Origin: an uncultured SAR86 cluster bacterium
GTDB taxonomy: Bacteria > Pseudomonadota > Gammaproteobacteria > Magnimaribacterales > D2472
Direction: 5' to 3'
NCBI GenBank assembly: GCA_902591925.1
Contig: CACJCN010000001.1
Location: forward strand, 177,794-241,793
Length of the DNA stretch: 64,000 nucleotides
Each line of letters starts with the position of its first letter. Within the stretch, counting starts at the first letter, position 1. The position numbers and the translations under genes were made by a program. The notes beneath the pieces were generated by a model that saw only the letters and a list, made by a program, of their open reading frames with translations, had not been told where the DNA came from and made no database searches. Positions 51,837 through 64,000 of this stretch are shown piece by piece.

Positions 51837-52590
51837 AGTTATTGCAATTGCGAACCAAAAAGGAGGGGTTGGCAAAACAACAACAGCAGTTAACCTCGCC
51901 GCAAGCCTGGCCGCAACCAAAAGAAAAGTATTATTAATAGACCTTGACCCACAAGGGAATGCCACTAGCGCGGCAGGTATCAAGGAAAATGCAACCATAA
52001 ATCTTTACAACCACTACTTTGAAAATTCTTCAATAGAAGACTGTGTCTATGAAAGTAGCGATGGTTATAAAATCATACCTGGAGGAGAAGAGCTTATTGC
52101 CCTTGAAATAGCAATAAGAAATGATAACAAGCAGGGTTTCATGTCTAAAAGTTTAGAACCAATCTCTCAAAACTATGACTATACAATTATTGACACACCC
52201 CCAACCCTAAACCAACTCACCATCGAGGGTCTGTTTTGTGCCTCTGGAACACTTATTCCACTTCAGTGTGAATATTATTCACTCGAGGGAGTAACAGGAC
52301 TCATGAATACGATTGAAACAATATCAAACAAAAACATGTCATCAAACAGGATCCTTGGGATAGTAAGAACAATGGTGGATATGAGAAACAACCTTGCAAA
52401 AGAGGTTTCTGATGAGCTTGAAAAGCACTTTGAAAGCTTGGTGTTTAATACCCTTATTCCTAGAAATATAAAACTAGCCGAGGCTCCAAGCCATGGGATA
52501 TCTGGTATAAAATATAAACCAGATTCTTATGGAGCAAGAGCATATTTAGCGCTAGCAGGAGAGCTTATTAGAAAGGTGGAGTATGTCTGA
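51829..52590 (+). CDS. parA: Chromosome partitioning ATPase ParA (Soj)
   Basis: A 253-residue deviant-Walker ATPase that moves ParB-parS complexes. The P-loop KGGVGKTTTAVNLA lies at residue 10, followed by LIDLDPQGNAT and the Walker B region IIDTPPTLNQLT. The absence of an N-terminal DNA-binding domain marks the chromosomal Soj type. parB follows with an 8-base overlap. The parS target sits 10 kb away inside recF. Confidence 0.96.
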   Translation: MNKVIAIANQKGGVGKTTTAVNLAASLAATKRKVLLIDLDPQGNATSAAGIKENATINLYNHYFENSSIEDCVYESSDGYKIIPGGEELIALEIAIRNDNKQGFMSKSLEPISQNYDYTIIDTPPTLNQLTIEGLFCASGTLIPLQCEYYSLEGVTGLMNTIETISNKNMSSNRILGIVRTMVDMRNNLAKEVSDELEKHFESLVFNTLIPRNIKLAEAPSHGISGIKYKPDSYGARAYLALAGELIRKVEYV

Positions 52591-53422
52591 AGAAAATAAA
52601 ACACTCAACAAGGGACTAGATGCGCTTTTGGGACAATCTAATATCAATCAAAGATCTGTAAAAGAAATAGAAATATCAAAAATTAAACCAGGTAGGTTTC
52701 AACCAAGATCAAACTTTGACAATGAAAAGCTTCAGGAATTAACTGAATCGATAAAAAAACAAGGAGTTCTTTCACCCATTTTAGTTAGAGAGCTTGGTCT
52801 TAATGAGTATGAAGTTATTGCTGGCGAGAGAAGGTTAAGATCATCAAAAATGGCGGGACTAGGAACAATACCTTGTTTGGTAGATCAAAAAAAAGATCAA
52901 GACGCTCTTGTGTCGGCCCTTATAGAGAACCTTCAAAGAGAAGACCTTAATCCTGTTGAAGAAGCAAGAGGTCTTGATAGACTAAAAAGAGAGTTTGGGC
53001 TTACTCAAGACGAAGTGGCGTCTTCAACAGGCAAGGCAAGAAGCACAATAGCCAACTCACTTAGAATACTATCTTTGCCAACATCGGTTCTTGATTTGCT
53101 TTCTGAGGGAAAAATTGAAAAAGGGCATGCAAAACTTTTAGCATCAATGCTACCCTCTGACGCGGAAAAAATGGCAAGAAAAATAATTAAGGAAAGATTG
53201 ACCGTAAAAGATCTCAGCAATGTTTCTCTAAAAAACAAATCAAAAAATTCACCAAAATCCAAACAAAAAGATACCGATATGTTGAATATAGAACAAGAGA
53301 TGTCTGAATCATTTGGACATAAGGTTGAAATAGAAACCAAGAATAAAAAATCTGGAAAAGTAACTATTTTTTATAAAAGCCTTGATGAGCTTGATAATAT
53401 TATTGCAAAGATAAAAAAATAA
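52583..53422 (+). CDS. parB: Chromosome partitioning protein ParB (Spo0J)
   Basis: A 279-residue CTPase clamp that loads at parS. The N-terminal domain has the CTP motifs KPGRFQPRSNF and VIAGERRLRSS, with the GERR box intact. ENLQREDLNPVEEA and a helix-turn-helix (LTQDEVASSTGKARSTIANSLR) follow. The C-terminal dimer domain comes after a Lys/Ser-rich linker. An 82-base gap follows, holding the atp promoter. Confidence 0.96.
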   Translation: MSEENKTLNKGLDALLGQSNINQRSVKEIEISKIKPGRFQPRSNFDNEKLQELTESIKKQGVLSPILVRELGLNEYEVIAGERRLRSSKMAGLGTIPCLVDQKKDQDALVSALIENLQREDLNPVEEARGLDRLKREFGLTQDEVASSTGKARSTIANSLRILSLPTSVLDLLSEGKIEKGHAKLLASMLPSDAEKMARKIIKERLTVKDLSNVSLKNKSKNSPKSKQKDTDMLNIEQEMSESFGHKVEIETKNKKSGKVTIFYKSLDELDNIIAKIKK

Positions 53423-53434
53423 CTTACAAACAAC

Positions 53435-53463
53435 TTGTTTATCAATGATTATGTTTCTATAAT
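53435..53463 (+). promoter_or_regulatory. Promoter of the ATP synthase operon
   Basis: TTGTTT and a perfect TATAAT are separated by exactly 17 bases in the parB-atpI gap. Transcription would start near 53470, about 35 bases before the atpI TTG. Confidence 0.62.
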
Positions 53464-53504
53464 TCTCGCCAGAAAAATATATAAATATATCCCAAAGCCT
53501 GAGT

Positions 53505-54733
<1,229 letters not shown>

Positions 54734-54747
54734 TCCTCAAATTATAG

Positions 54748-54978
<231 letters not shown>

Positions 54979-54997
54979 AAAGTATATAAGCTAAAAA

Positions 54998-55468
54998 ATG
55001 AACATAAACGCAACCTTAATTGCCCAAGCAGTTGTAATGATTGTATTTGTAGCAATCTGTTGGAGATACATTTATCCTCCTATTCTCTCTGTTATGAAAG
55101 AAAGAGAAAAAAGGATATCTGACGGTCTTGAGGCTGCAAAAAAAGCTGATGATTCATTAGAAGAAGCTAAGCTTGCCTTTGACAAAGAACTTAATCAGGC
55201 AAAGGCCGAAGCAGCAGAAATTCTTGATAAAGCAAATGCAAGAGCATCACAAATTGTAAGTGATGCTGCATCTAAAGCAGAAGCAGAAGCTGAAAAGATA
55301 CTAACCTCAGCATCAACAACAATAGAAAATGAAACCAATAAAGCCAAAGAAGAGTTGAGGCAGCAGATGTCAGACATAATAATTGATACCACTCAAAAAA
55401 TTCTTGGGGATGAGATATCAAAGGAAAAACATGAAGAAATCCTCAAAAAAGCCGCTGAGGAACTATAA
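54998..55468 (+). CDS. atpF: ATP synthase Fo subunit b
   Basis: The 156-residue peripheral-stalk subunit, equal in length to E. coli b. One N-terminal transmembrane helix (about residues 5-27) is followed by a long Ala/Glu/Lys-rich coiled coil that dimerises and holds F1 to Fo through delta. Confidence 0.96.
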   Translation: MNINATLIAQAVVMIVFVAICWRYIYPPILSVMKEREKRISDGLEAAKKADDSLEEAKLAFDKELNQAKAEAAEILDKANARASQIVSDAASKAEAEAEKILTSASTTIENETNKAKEELRQQMSDIIIDTTQKILGDEISKEKHEEILKKAAEEL

Positions 55469-55471
55469 AAG

Positions 55472-56008
55472 ATGATTGAGCTAACACCCCTTGCCAGACC
55501 ATATGCCAAAGCATTGTTTGCCTCGGCATTAGAATCTAAAAACATTGACGAAATGGCGTCTGAGTTAAAAACTATGGCGCTTGCATCAAAAACCGATGGC
55601 GTAATTAATACCATTGAAAATCCTGTTCTATCAAGACAAGATGTTGTAACTGTTTTGGTCGATATATTTGATGAAAGTATTTCTGACACCTCAAAAAAGC
55701 TATTAGAAATATTATCAGAAAATAAACGCCTAAATCTTCTAGAAACAATCTATATAATTTATCAAGAACTCTTAGAAGAGCATAAAGAACAAAAATCAGT
55801 AGAAGTTTTTGTAGCTGTTGATCCTGGAGAAGAGGCCAAACAAAATATTGAAGACAAACTAAAATCAACCTATGGCAAAGATGCCAATATTTATTTTTCT
55901 AAAGACCCATCAATGATGGGCGGCCTATCAATAAAGATAGGAGATGAGACATTAGACCTTTCCATCAAAGGTAAGGTTAAAAAACTTGTAAACCAATTAA
56001 ATTTTTAA
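55472..56008 (+). CDS. atpH: ATP synthase F1 subunit delta
   Basis: A 178-residue protein that caps F1 and binds the b stalk. It starts with ARPYAKALFASALE, the family's N-terminal helix, and ends with the GGLSIKIGDETLDLSIKGK domain. It is four bases downstream of atpF and nine bases upstream of atpA. Confidence 0.95.
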   Translation: MIELTPLARPYAKALFASALESKNIDEMASELKTMALASKTDGVINTIENPVLSRQDVVTVLVDIFDESISDTSKKLLEILSENKRLNLLETIYIIYQELLEEHKEQKSVEVFVAVDPGEEAKQNIEDKLKSTYGKDANIYFSKDPSMMGGLSIKIGDETLDLSIKGKVKKLVNQLNF

Positions 56009-56017
56009 GGTGAAAAT

Positions 56018-57562
56018 ATGAGCCAATTAAATCCATCAGAAATTTCCAGCGTCCTAAAAGAGAAAATTGCTGGCCTTGATCTATCAGCTGAAAGAAAAAA
56101 TGAAGGCATAGTTGTAAGTGTCTCAGACGGTATTGTAAGAATTCATGGTATGGGTGACGTCATGTATGGTGAGGTTATTGAATTTGAAAATGGCACAAAA
56201 GGAATGGCGCTTAACTTAGAACAGGATTCTGTTGGTGCGGTTGTTCTTGGTGATTATCTTGAAATAATTGAAGGTCAAAAAGCTGTTTGTACTGGAAAAG
56301 TTTTAGAGGTGCCTGTTGGGGAGGCCATGCTTGGTAGAGTTGTAAATACATTGGGTGCACCTATTGATGGCAAGGGTGAAATTAATGCTGAACACTCTTC
56401 ACCAGTTGAAGTTGTTGCTCCTGGAGTTATTGCACGTCAGTCAGTAGATCAACCTGTTCAAATTGGCTTAAAAGCTGTTGATGCCATGGTTCCAATAGGA
56501 AGAGGTCAAAGGGAATTAATTATTGGCGATAGACAAACAGGTAAAACAGCTGTTGCAATTGACGCAATCATTAATCAAAAAGGTACGGGTATTAAATGTA
56601 TTTATGTTGCTATTGGACAAAAACAATCAACTGTTGCTAATGTTGTAAGAAAACTAGAGGAACATGGAGCAATGGAACACACCATTGTTGTTTCAGCCAC
56701 AGCTGCAGATCCAGCACCTATGCAATATCTATCAGCCTATGCTGGATGCACAATGGGAGAATATTTTAGAGATAAAGGAGAAGATGCTCTAATAGTATAC
56801 GATGACCTATCAAAACAAGCTGTTGCATATAGACAGGTATCATTGCTTCTTAAAAGGCCTCCAGGGAGAGAGGCATATCCTGGAGACGTATTCTATCTTC
56901 ACTCAAGGTTGCTTGAGAGGGCTGCAAGAGTAAATGCCGACTATGTTGAGCAAGTCACTGGTGGAAAAGTTAAAGGTAAAACAGGCTCATTAACAGCATT
57001 GCCTATTATTGAAACTTTGGCTGGAGACGTTTCAGCCTTTGTTCCAACCAATGTAATTTCTATTACAGACGGACAAATATATTTAGAAACAGAATTATTT
57101 AATTCAGGTGTAAGACCTGCAATTAACCCAGGTCTATCTGTGTCAAGGGTTGGCGGATCAGCACAGACGAAAATAATGAAAAAATTAGCTGGTGGAGTCA
57201 GAACTGCGTTAGCTCAATATCGTGAATTAGCTGCATTCTCTCAGTTTGCATCTGATTTAGACGATGCTACAAAACAACAACTTGCAAATGGTAAAGCTTT
57301 TACAGAACTTCTAAAACAAAAACAATATGCGCCAATGAGTGTTGCTCAACAAGCATTAAGTTTATTTGCTGCTGACAGAGGATACATGGCAGATGTTGAG
57401 GTTGAAAAAATTCTTGATTTTGAAGAGGCCCTTCATGGGTATTTGACTTCTGAAAAAGGTGATCTTGAAGAACAAATTAACTCAACAGGTGACTGGAACG
57501 ACGACATTGAGGCACAATTTACTGCTTTGGTTGAAGATTTCAAGAAAACACAAACTTATTAA
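56018..57562 (+). CDS. atpA: ATP synthase F1 subunit alpha
   Basis: The 514-residue non-catalytic nucleotide-binding subunit. The P-loop is [15 protein letters not shown] near residue 170. The arginine finger lies in the signature SRVGGSAQT near residue 373, after PAINPGLSV. Length and motifs are standard. The upstream AAGGTGAAA is a fair ribosome-binding site. Confidence 0.98.
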   Translation: MSQLNPSEISSVLKEKIAGLDLSAERKNEGIVVSVSDGIVRIHGMGDVMYGEVIEFENGTKGMALNLEQDSVGAVVLGDYLEIIEGQKAVCTGKVLEVPVGEAMLGRVVNTLGAPIDGKGEINAEHSSPVEVVAPGVIARQSVDQPVQIGLKAVDAMVPIGRGQRELIIGDRQTGKTAVAIDAIINQKGTGIKCIYVAIGQKQSTVANVVRKLEEHGAMEHTIVVSATAADPAPMQYLSAYAGCTMGEYFRDKGEDALIVYDDLSKQAVAYRQVSLLLKRPPGREAYPGDVFYLHSRLLERAARVNADYVEQVTGGKVKGKTGSLTALPIIETLAGDVSAFVPTNVISITDGQIYLETELFNSGVRPAINPGLSVSRVGGSAQTKIMKKLAGGVRTALAQYRELAAFSQFASDLDDATKQQLANGKAFTELLKQKQYAPMSVAQQALSLFAADRGYMADVEVEKILDFEEALHGYLTSEKGDLEEQINSTGDWNDDIEAQFTALVEDFKKTQTY

Positions 57563-57572
57563 ATTATAAACA

Positions 57573-59844
<2,272 letters not shown>

Positions 59845-59846
59845 AT

Positions 59847-60260
59847 ATGAATACCATAAAAATAAATATTGTTTCTTCAAGTGAGGAAATCTATTCTGGG
59901 GAAGCAACTATGGTGTTTGCTACTGGAACTTTGGGAGAGCTTGGAATTGCACCCGGCCACACACCACTTTTAACGGGCCTAGCTGCTGGACCTGTTAGAG
60001 TTCAAAATGGATCGGATGAAGAAACATTTTTCTGCTCTGGAGGATTTTTAGAGGTTCAACCAGATTTGGTAACTGTTTTATCTGATACTGCAGAAAGGGC
60101 GGAAAGCCTAGACGAGTCCGAAGCGATTAAAGCTAAAGAAGTCGCTGAGCAGGAACTTGCAAATAAAGACACATCAATTGATTATGCAAAAGCTTCAGCC
60201 CAACTCGCAGAAGCTGTTGCGAGGCTAAAAACTATTCAAAAACTGCGAAAAAAACAGTAA
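59847..60260 (+). CDS. atpC: ATP synthase F1 subunit epsilon
   Basis: A 137-residue subunit linking gamma to the c-ring. The beta-sandwich domain has GELGIAPGHTPLLTGL and FCSGGFLEV. The C-terminal helical pair can inhibit ATP hydrolysis. It ends the atp operon. No terminator is visible before glmU, only 22 bases away, so read-through is likely. Confidence 0.95.
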   Translation: MNTIKINIVSSSEEIYSGEATMVFATGTLGELGIAPGHTPLLTGLAAGPVRVQNGSDEETFFCSGGFLEVQPDLVTVLSDTAERAESLDESEAIKAKEVAEQELANKDTSIDYAKASAQLAEAVARLKTIQKLRKKQ

Positions 60261-60282
60261 GGTATCTATTTAGCCTTATATT

Positions 60283-61638
60283 GTGAAAGTTCATACTGTA
60301 ATTCTAGCTGCCGGAGAGGGCTCTAGAATGCAATCAAACAAAGCAAAATCTCTTCAACCTGTTGGCGGACTGTCAATGCTAAGGCGTATTTTCGATACTG
60401 TTTCAAATTTAACTGATGAAATTTCTTTTGTAGTTGGTTTCGAAAAAGATTCGGTAATCAATGAGATAGAAAAATTTTCTGGAATAAATCATATTTGTGA
60501 ACAAAAAAGGCCAATCGGCACTGCTGATGCAGTGAAATCTGCACTAGACTCCATAAAGCAAAACTCAAAGGTTTTAGTCTTATACGGCGATGTTCCCTTA
60601 ATAAAAAATGAAACACTTAATAATCTAATTTCAATGACAGATGATAGCCTCGCGATTTTAAGCACAGAACTTAAAAATCCAACTGGCTATGGAAGAGTGA
60701 AAAAAAACGAAAATGGATTGGCAATATCAATAGTTGAGGAAAAAGATGCTTCTGAGGAAGATAAAAAGATAAAAGAAATTTTTACAGGGATACTTTGTTG
60801 TAATAAAAAACTTCTTGAAGAGGCAATAGGCGAAGTAAATAATGATAATGCTGCATCAGAGTTCTATTTAACAGATATTGTTTCTATAATAAATACAAAA
60901 GGGTTTAGAATTAATACATGTATTGTTCCCAATGATGAAGTAAAGGGCGCCAATACAAAAGAAGAATTGTCAGAGTTAGAGGGAATATATAGAGAAATGA
61001 AAGCAAACGATCTATTAAATATGGGCATAACTATATCTGATCCATCTAGAATTGATGTAAGAGGAGATGTCTCTGCTGGTAAAGATTGCTTTATTGACGT
61101 GAACGTAATTTTGGAGGGTGATGTATCGTTAGGCAATAACGTGTCTATAGGCCCAAATACAATTTTAAAAAATGTTGAGATTGGAGATAATTCAAAAATT
61201 GAGGCTTTTTCTCATTTAGTGTCATCAAAAGTCGGGAATAATTGTTCTATAGGACCATATGCAAGACTAAGAGAGGGGAGTCATATAGATGATTCAGCAA
61301 AGATAGGCAATTTTGTTGAAACTAAAAAAACAAAAGTTGGCAAAGAATCTAAAGCTAATCATTTTGCATATCTTGGCGATGCTGACATTGGCAGTGACTC
61401 CAATATAGGAGCAGGTACAATCACATGTAATTATGATGGTAAGGAAAAACATCAAACAAAGATTGGAGATAACAGCTTTGTTGGAACCAATTCATCACTA
61501 GTTGCACCGGTAACAATTGGCTCAAATGCATATGTTGCAGCTGGATCTGTAATTACAAAAGATGTTCCTGATAATGCTTTAGGTGTAGGAAGGGCTAAGC
61601 AAGATAACAAAGAAAATTGGTCTAAAAAGAAGGACTAA
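60283..61638 (+). CDS. glmU: Bifunctional GlmU (UDP-GlcNAc pyrophosphorylase / acetyltransferase)
   Basis: GlmU acetylates glucosamine-1-phosphate and uridylylates it to UDP-GlcNAc for peptidoglycan and LPS. The 451-residue protein has the nucleotidyltransferase motif LAAGEGSRMQSNKAK near residue 7, LYGDVPLI, and a C-terminal left-handed beta helix of hexapeptide repeats, with NYDGKEKHQTKIG in the acetyltransferase site. It starts at GTG. glmS follows after six bases, uniting consecutive steps of the pathway. Confidence 0.97.
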   Translation: MKVHTVILAAGEGSRMQSNKAKSLQPVGGLSMLRRIFDTVSNLTDEISFVVGFEKDSVINEIEKFSGINHICEQKRPIGTADAVKSALDSIKQNSKVLVLYGDVPLIKNETLNNLISMTDDSLAILSTELKNPTGYGRVKKNENGLAISIVEEKDASEEDKKIKEIFTGILCCNKKLLEEAIGEVNNDNAASEFYLTDIVSIINTKGFRINTCIVPNDEVKGANTKEELSELEGIYREMKANDLLNMGITISDPSRIDVRGDVSAGKDCFIDVNVILEGDVSLGNNVSIGPNTILKNVEIGDNSKIEAFSHLVSSKVGNNCSIGPYARLREGSHIDDSAKIGNFVETKKTKVGKESKANHFAYLGDADIGSDSNIGAGTITCNYDGKEKHQTKIGDNSFVGTNSSLVAPVTIGSNAYVAAGSVITKDVPDNALGVGRAKQDNKENWSKKKD

Positions 61639-61644
61639 AAAATT

Positions 61645-63471
61645 ATGTGTGGAATTATAGCTGCTGCCTCAAATCGAAATGTTGGAAAGTTGCTTGTTCA
61701 GGGTCTACATAAAATGGAATACCGTGGCTATGATTCTGCTGGAATTGCTCTTCATCAAACAGACCAAATTGCTCATCTTAGAACTCTAGGAAAAGTAAAG
61801 CTTCTAGAAGAAAAAATGATAGCTGAAAAGCCAAAAAGCAAGCTTGGCATTGCTCACACTAGATGGGCAACTCATGGAGAACCATCAGAAGAAAATGCAC
61901 ATCCACATATGTCAAATGAAAGAGTTTATATCGTTCACAATGGAATAATTGAGAATTATCTAGATCTTAAAGATTTTTTAAAAAAAGAAGGTTATTCTTT
62001 TTCATCCCAAACGGATTCTGAATTAATAGCTCACCTTCTTGAATATTTCCTTAATAAAGGAAATAGCATGTTAGATTCAATGTATTTTACCAAAGAAAAG
62101 CTCGATGGCGCTTATGCAATAGCAGCTATAGACAAAGAAGACGATCAAAATATTATTATTGCTAGATGCAAATCTCCACTTTTAATAGGAATTGGAATGG
62201 ATGAATTTTTGGCTGCATCAGACCCATTGGCGATTGGCCAACTTACCAATGAGTTTATTTTTTTAGAAGACGGAGACGTAGCAGAATTATCATCTGAGAC
62301 TTATACCATTTTTGATGAGTCTAAGAACAAAGTAAAAAGAGAAATTTCTCAAATAGATATTTCAAGTCAAGCTACATCTAAAGGCGAATATCGGCATTTC
62401 ATGGAGAAAGAAATTTATGAGCAACCAGAAGCAATTCTAAAGACCATTGATGGGAGAGTAGGCGGAGACGATGTTTTAGAAAATATATTTGGTCTCGGTT
62501 CATCTGAAATGTTCGAAAAAGTTAAGAGAGTCCAAATAGTGGCCTGTGGAACAAGCTTGCACGCTGGAAGGGTTGCAGCTAATTGGTTTTCAGCAATTTC
62601 AGAACTTCCTACACAAATAGACTATGCATCTGAATATAGATATAGAAATCCCCATGTGGACGATGACTCTCTCCTTGTAACAATTTCTCAGTCTGGAGAA
62701 ACAGCTGATACCCTTGCTGCTTTAAGATATGCACAAGAAAAAGATTATCTATCCACCATTTGTATTTGTAATGTTCCTACAAGTTCTCTTGTAAGAGAAT
62801 CAGAGTATTCAATATTTACTAACGCCGGTCCTGAAATTGGGGTTGCATCTACAAAAGCCTTCACAACACAACTTGCAGCTTTAATGCTACTAGCATTGTC
62901 TCTTGCAAAAAGCAGGGGAAAAAATCCAAAGCTAAGAACAAGAGTAATAACAGCATTAAGATCATTGCCAGAAACGGTCGAAGAAACATTAAAACTTAAA
63001 GACACAATTCTAGAAATCGCACCTGAAATAGCCAATAAAGATAATGCTTTGTTTTTAGGTAGAGGTATTTTTTATCCAATCGCAAAAGAGGGGGCACTAA
63101 AGCTTAAAGAAATTTCTTACATTCATGCTGAAGCCTATCCAGCAGGGGAGTTAAAACACGGTCCTCTCGCATTAATTGATGAAGAAATGCCAGTTATTGC
63201 TTTAGCTCCAGAAAGTGAGATAGCTGAAAAATTAGTATCAAACTTAGAAGAAGTTAAAGCTAGGGGCGGAACTCTATATGTATTTTCTGATCCTTCAATT
63301 TCAATGGACTTAAAGTCTGGAAGACTCATCAAAATGCCAAAGTGCGACTTTCTTTTGACGCCGATCATTTATACGATACCTCTTCAAATACTTTCTTATG
63401 AAGTAGCTTTGTTAAGAGGTACCGACATTGACCAACCAAGAAATTTAGCAAAGTCAGTCACTGTCGAGTAG
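61645..63471 (+). CDS. glmS: Glucosamine-6-phosphate synthase
   Basis: GlmS makes glucosamine-6-phosphate from fructose-6-phosphate and glutamine. The 608-residue enzyme starts MCGIIAA, so Cys2 becomes the N-terminal nucleophile. HTRWATHGEPSEENAHPH and the glutaminase core are followed by two SIS domains (ACGTSLHAGRVAA, SQSGETADTLAAL, STKAFTTQ, KHGPLALID) and the conserved closing QPRNLAKSVTVE. No glmS ribozyme is present, as expected outside Gram-positives. Confidence 0.98.
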   Translation: MCGIIAAASNRNVGKLLVQGLHKMEYRGYDSAGIALHQTDQIAHLRTLGKVKLLEEKMIAEKPKSKLGIAHTRWATHGEPSEENAHPHMSNERVYIVHNGIIENYLDLKDFLKKEGYSFSSQTDSELIAHLLEYFLNKGNSMLDSMYFTKEKLDGAYAIAAIDKEDDQNIIIARCKSPLLIGIGMDEFLAASDPLAIGQLTNEFIFLEDGDVAELSSETYTIFDESKNKVKREISQIDISSQATSKGEYRHFMEKEIYEQPEAILKTIDGRVGGDDVLENIFGLGSSEMFEKVKRVQIVACGTSLHAGRVAANWFSAISELPTQIDYASEYRYRNPHVDDDSLLVTISQSGETADTLAALRYAQEKDYLSTICICNVPTSSLVRESEYSIFTNAGPEIGVASTKAFTTQLAALMLLALSLAKSRGKNPKLRTRVITALRSLPETVEETLKLKDTILEIAPEIANKDNALFLGRGIFYPIAKEGALKLKEISYIHAEAYPAGELKHGPLALIDEEMPVIALAPESEIAEKLVSNLEEVKARGGTLYVFSDPSISMDLKSGRLIKMPKCDFLLTPIIYTIPLQILSYEVALLRGTDIDQPRNLAKSVTVE

Positions 63472-63530
63472 ATAGAACTGTCCACTTTTACAAGATTGTG
63501 GATATTAAATATTAGTGATAAAACATAAAA

Positions 63531-63917
63531 ATGAATAGAAAGTTTGTTTATTACATTATTTTTGCTATTTCTTTTTTGCTTTTTTCTATAGTCCAGGATT
63601 ACATAAGACCAAATTATGATGGTGCTAATAAAATAATAATTTATCTTCTTGGGGTTGCTCCAAATTTCTTGCCAGGAATTGGATTGCCTGCTCTGTTATA
63701 TGTGGTGATTCCAGAAGTATCCAAACCTAATTCATCTTTATTTAAAAATCGACTCTATTGGTCAGTAGGAATCTCCATATCGGGATTAATTGCCAATGAG
63801 TTCATTACAATTTTTACACCTGGAAGAGGTGTCTTCGATTGGAATGATATTCTATGGACTATAATCGGAGCATGTTTGTTTACATTGACTCACAAGAAGT
63901 TAAGCAAAACAAAATAG
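63531..63917 (+). CDS. Small integral membrane protein, VanZ-like
   Basis: A 128-residue protein with about four hydrophobic helices. The third and fourth are joined by NEFITIFTPGRGVFDWNDILWT, which recalls the E-x-Q...PGR..D..D pattern of VanZ-like proteins. I do not recognise it securely and no function can be given. It lies 59 bases after glmS on the same strand and may be a separate unit. Confidence 0.6.
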   Translation: MNRKFVYYIIFAISFLLFSIVQDYIRPNYDGANKIIIYLLGVAPNFLPGIGLPALLYVVIPEVSKPNSSLFKNRLYWSVGISISGLIANEFITIFTPGRGVFDWNDILWTIIGACLFTLTHKKLSKTK

Positions 63918-63924
63918 AAGTTTA

Positions 63925-64000
63925 ATGAAAGAAAGGCACATAGAATTTTTAATTAGATTCCATAAACCAACAAGTAGACAGTTAAATCTACTCAGTGACG
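63925..64000 (+). CDS. Start of an unidentified ORF cut by the window end
   Basis: From an ATG at 63925 an open frame (MKERHIEFLIRFHKP...) runs to the window edge for 25 codons without a stop. No strong ribosome-binding site is seen apart from GAAG a few bases upstream. It is too short to identify. Confidence 0.35.
   Translation, partial: MKERHIEFLIRFHKPTSRQLNLLSD

Noticed and set aside
63472-63530. Hairpin-like TCCAC/GTGGA after glmS as a terminator
   Set aside because: The stem is short, the loop long, and no U-run follows.

Overview
The window looks like the replication-origin neighbourhood of an AT-rich, aerobic, streamlined gammaproteobacterium. Three things support this. Blocks of gene order match the Pseudomonas/E. 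coli chromosome (lptM-lysA-dapF-DUF484-xerC-yigB-like HAD; purE/tsaC-hemF-aroE facing def-fmt-trkA; a lipid A-type acyltransferase, glycyl-tRNA synthetase and plsC beside gyrB-recF-dnaN-dnaA; rpmH-rnpA-yidC-mnmE-mnmG-rsmG-parAB-atp). The base composition is low in GC and the genes are packed tightly. There are no insertion sequences, prophage, CRISPR or tRNA genes. A marine SAR86-like lineage fits, but that placement is inference from composition and synteny. I could not run a phylogeny.

Layout. 0-3 kb (minus): pgk (cut by the window edge) and tkt. 3-5.6 kb: metK and ahcY, the methyl cycle. 5.6-10.2 kb: lptM, lysA, dapF, DUF484, xerC, a HAD phosphatase and a UbiK-like gene. 10.2-12 kb (minus): a pseudoazurin-like cupredoxin, DsbA and diheme cytochrome c4. 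12.1-14.1 kb: the EngB GTPase, a Coq4-like protein and an alpha/beta hydrolase. Then polA (minus), dsbB, and pckA-gshA preceded by a striking 5' hairpin, followed by a quinone reductase. 21.6-29.8 kb (mostly minus): a complete cytochrome c oxidase module (ctaC, ctaD, ctaG, ctaE, SURF1, an assembly-type protein, ctaA, cyoE, SCO). 30-33 kb (minus): purE-tsaC-hemF-aroE-YheV. 33-37.3 kb: def-fmt-trkA-trkH. 37.3-45.7 kb: acyltransferase, single-chain GlyRS, PlsC, gyrB, recF, dnaN, dnaA. 45.9-53.4 kb: rpmH, rnpA, yidC, mnmE, mnmG, rsmG, parA, parB. 53.4-60.3 kb: the complete F1Fo ATP synthase operon. Then glmU, glmS, a small membrane protein and an ORF running off the window.

How the genes fit together. 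The cox module, haem A synthesis (cyoE, ctaA), HemF and copper delivery (SCO, CtaG), plus c4 and the cupredoxin, make an oxygen-respiring chain that feeds the ATP synthase. UbiK-like and Coq4-like proteins point to ubiquinone. DsbA and DsbB, with a very short LptM, point to oxidative folding of the LPS translocon. dnaA, dnaN, recF, gyrB, parAB and a parS site embedded in recF make up the origin and segregation machinery.

Most of the coding content is ordinary housekeeping. The observations most worth a second look are the long hairpin abutting the pckA start codon; an abrupt strand-composition reversal inside the mnmE-mnmG gap, coinciding with 11-bp-phased TTGTTA repeats; a nine-residue mature LptM; replacement of the tetrameric glycyl-tRNA synthetase by a single-chain type at the usual locus; and a GyrB without the large proteobacterial insert. 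No intergenic stretch exceeds about 210 bases.
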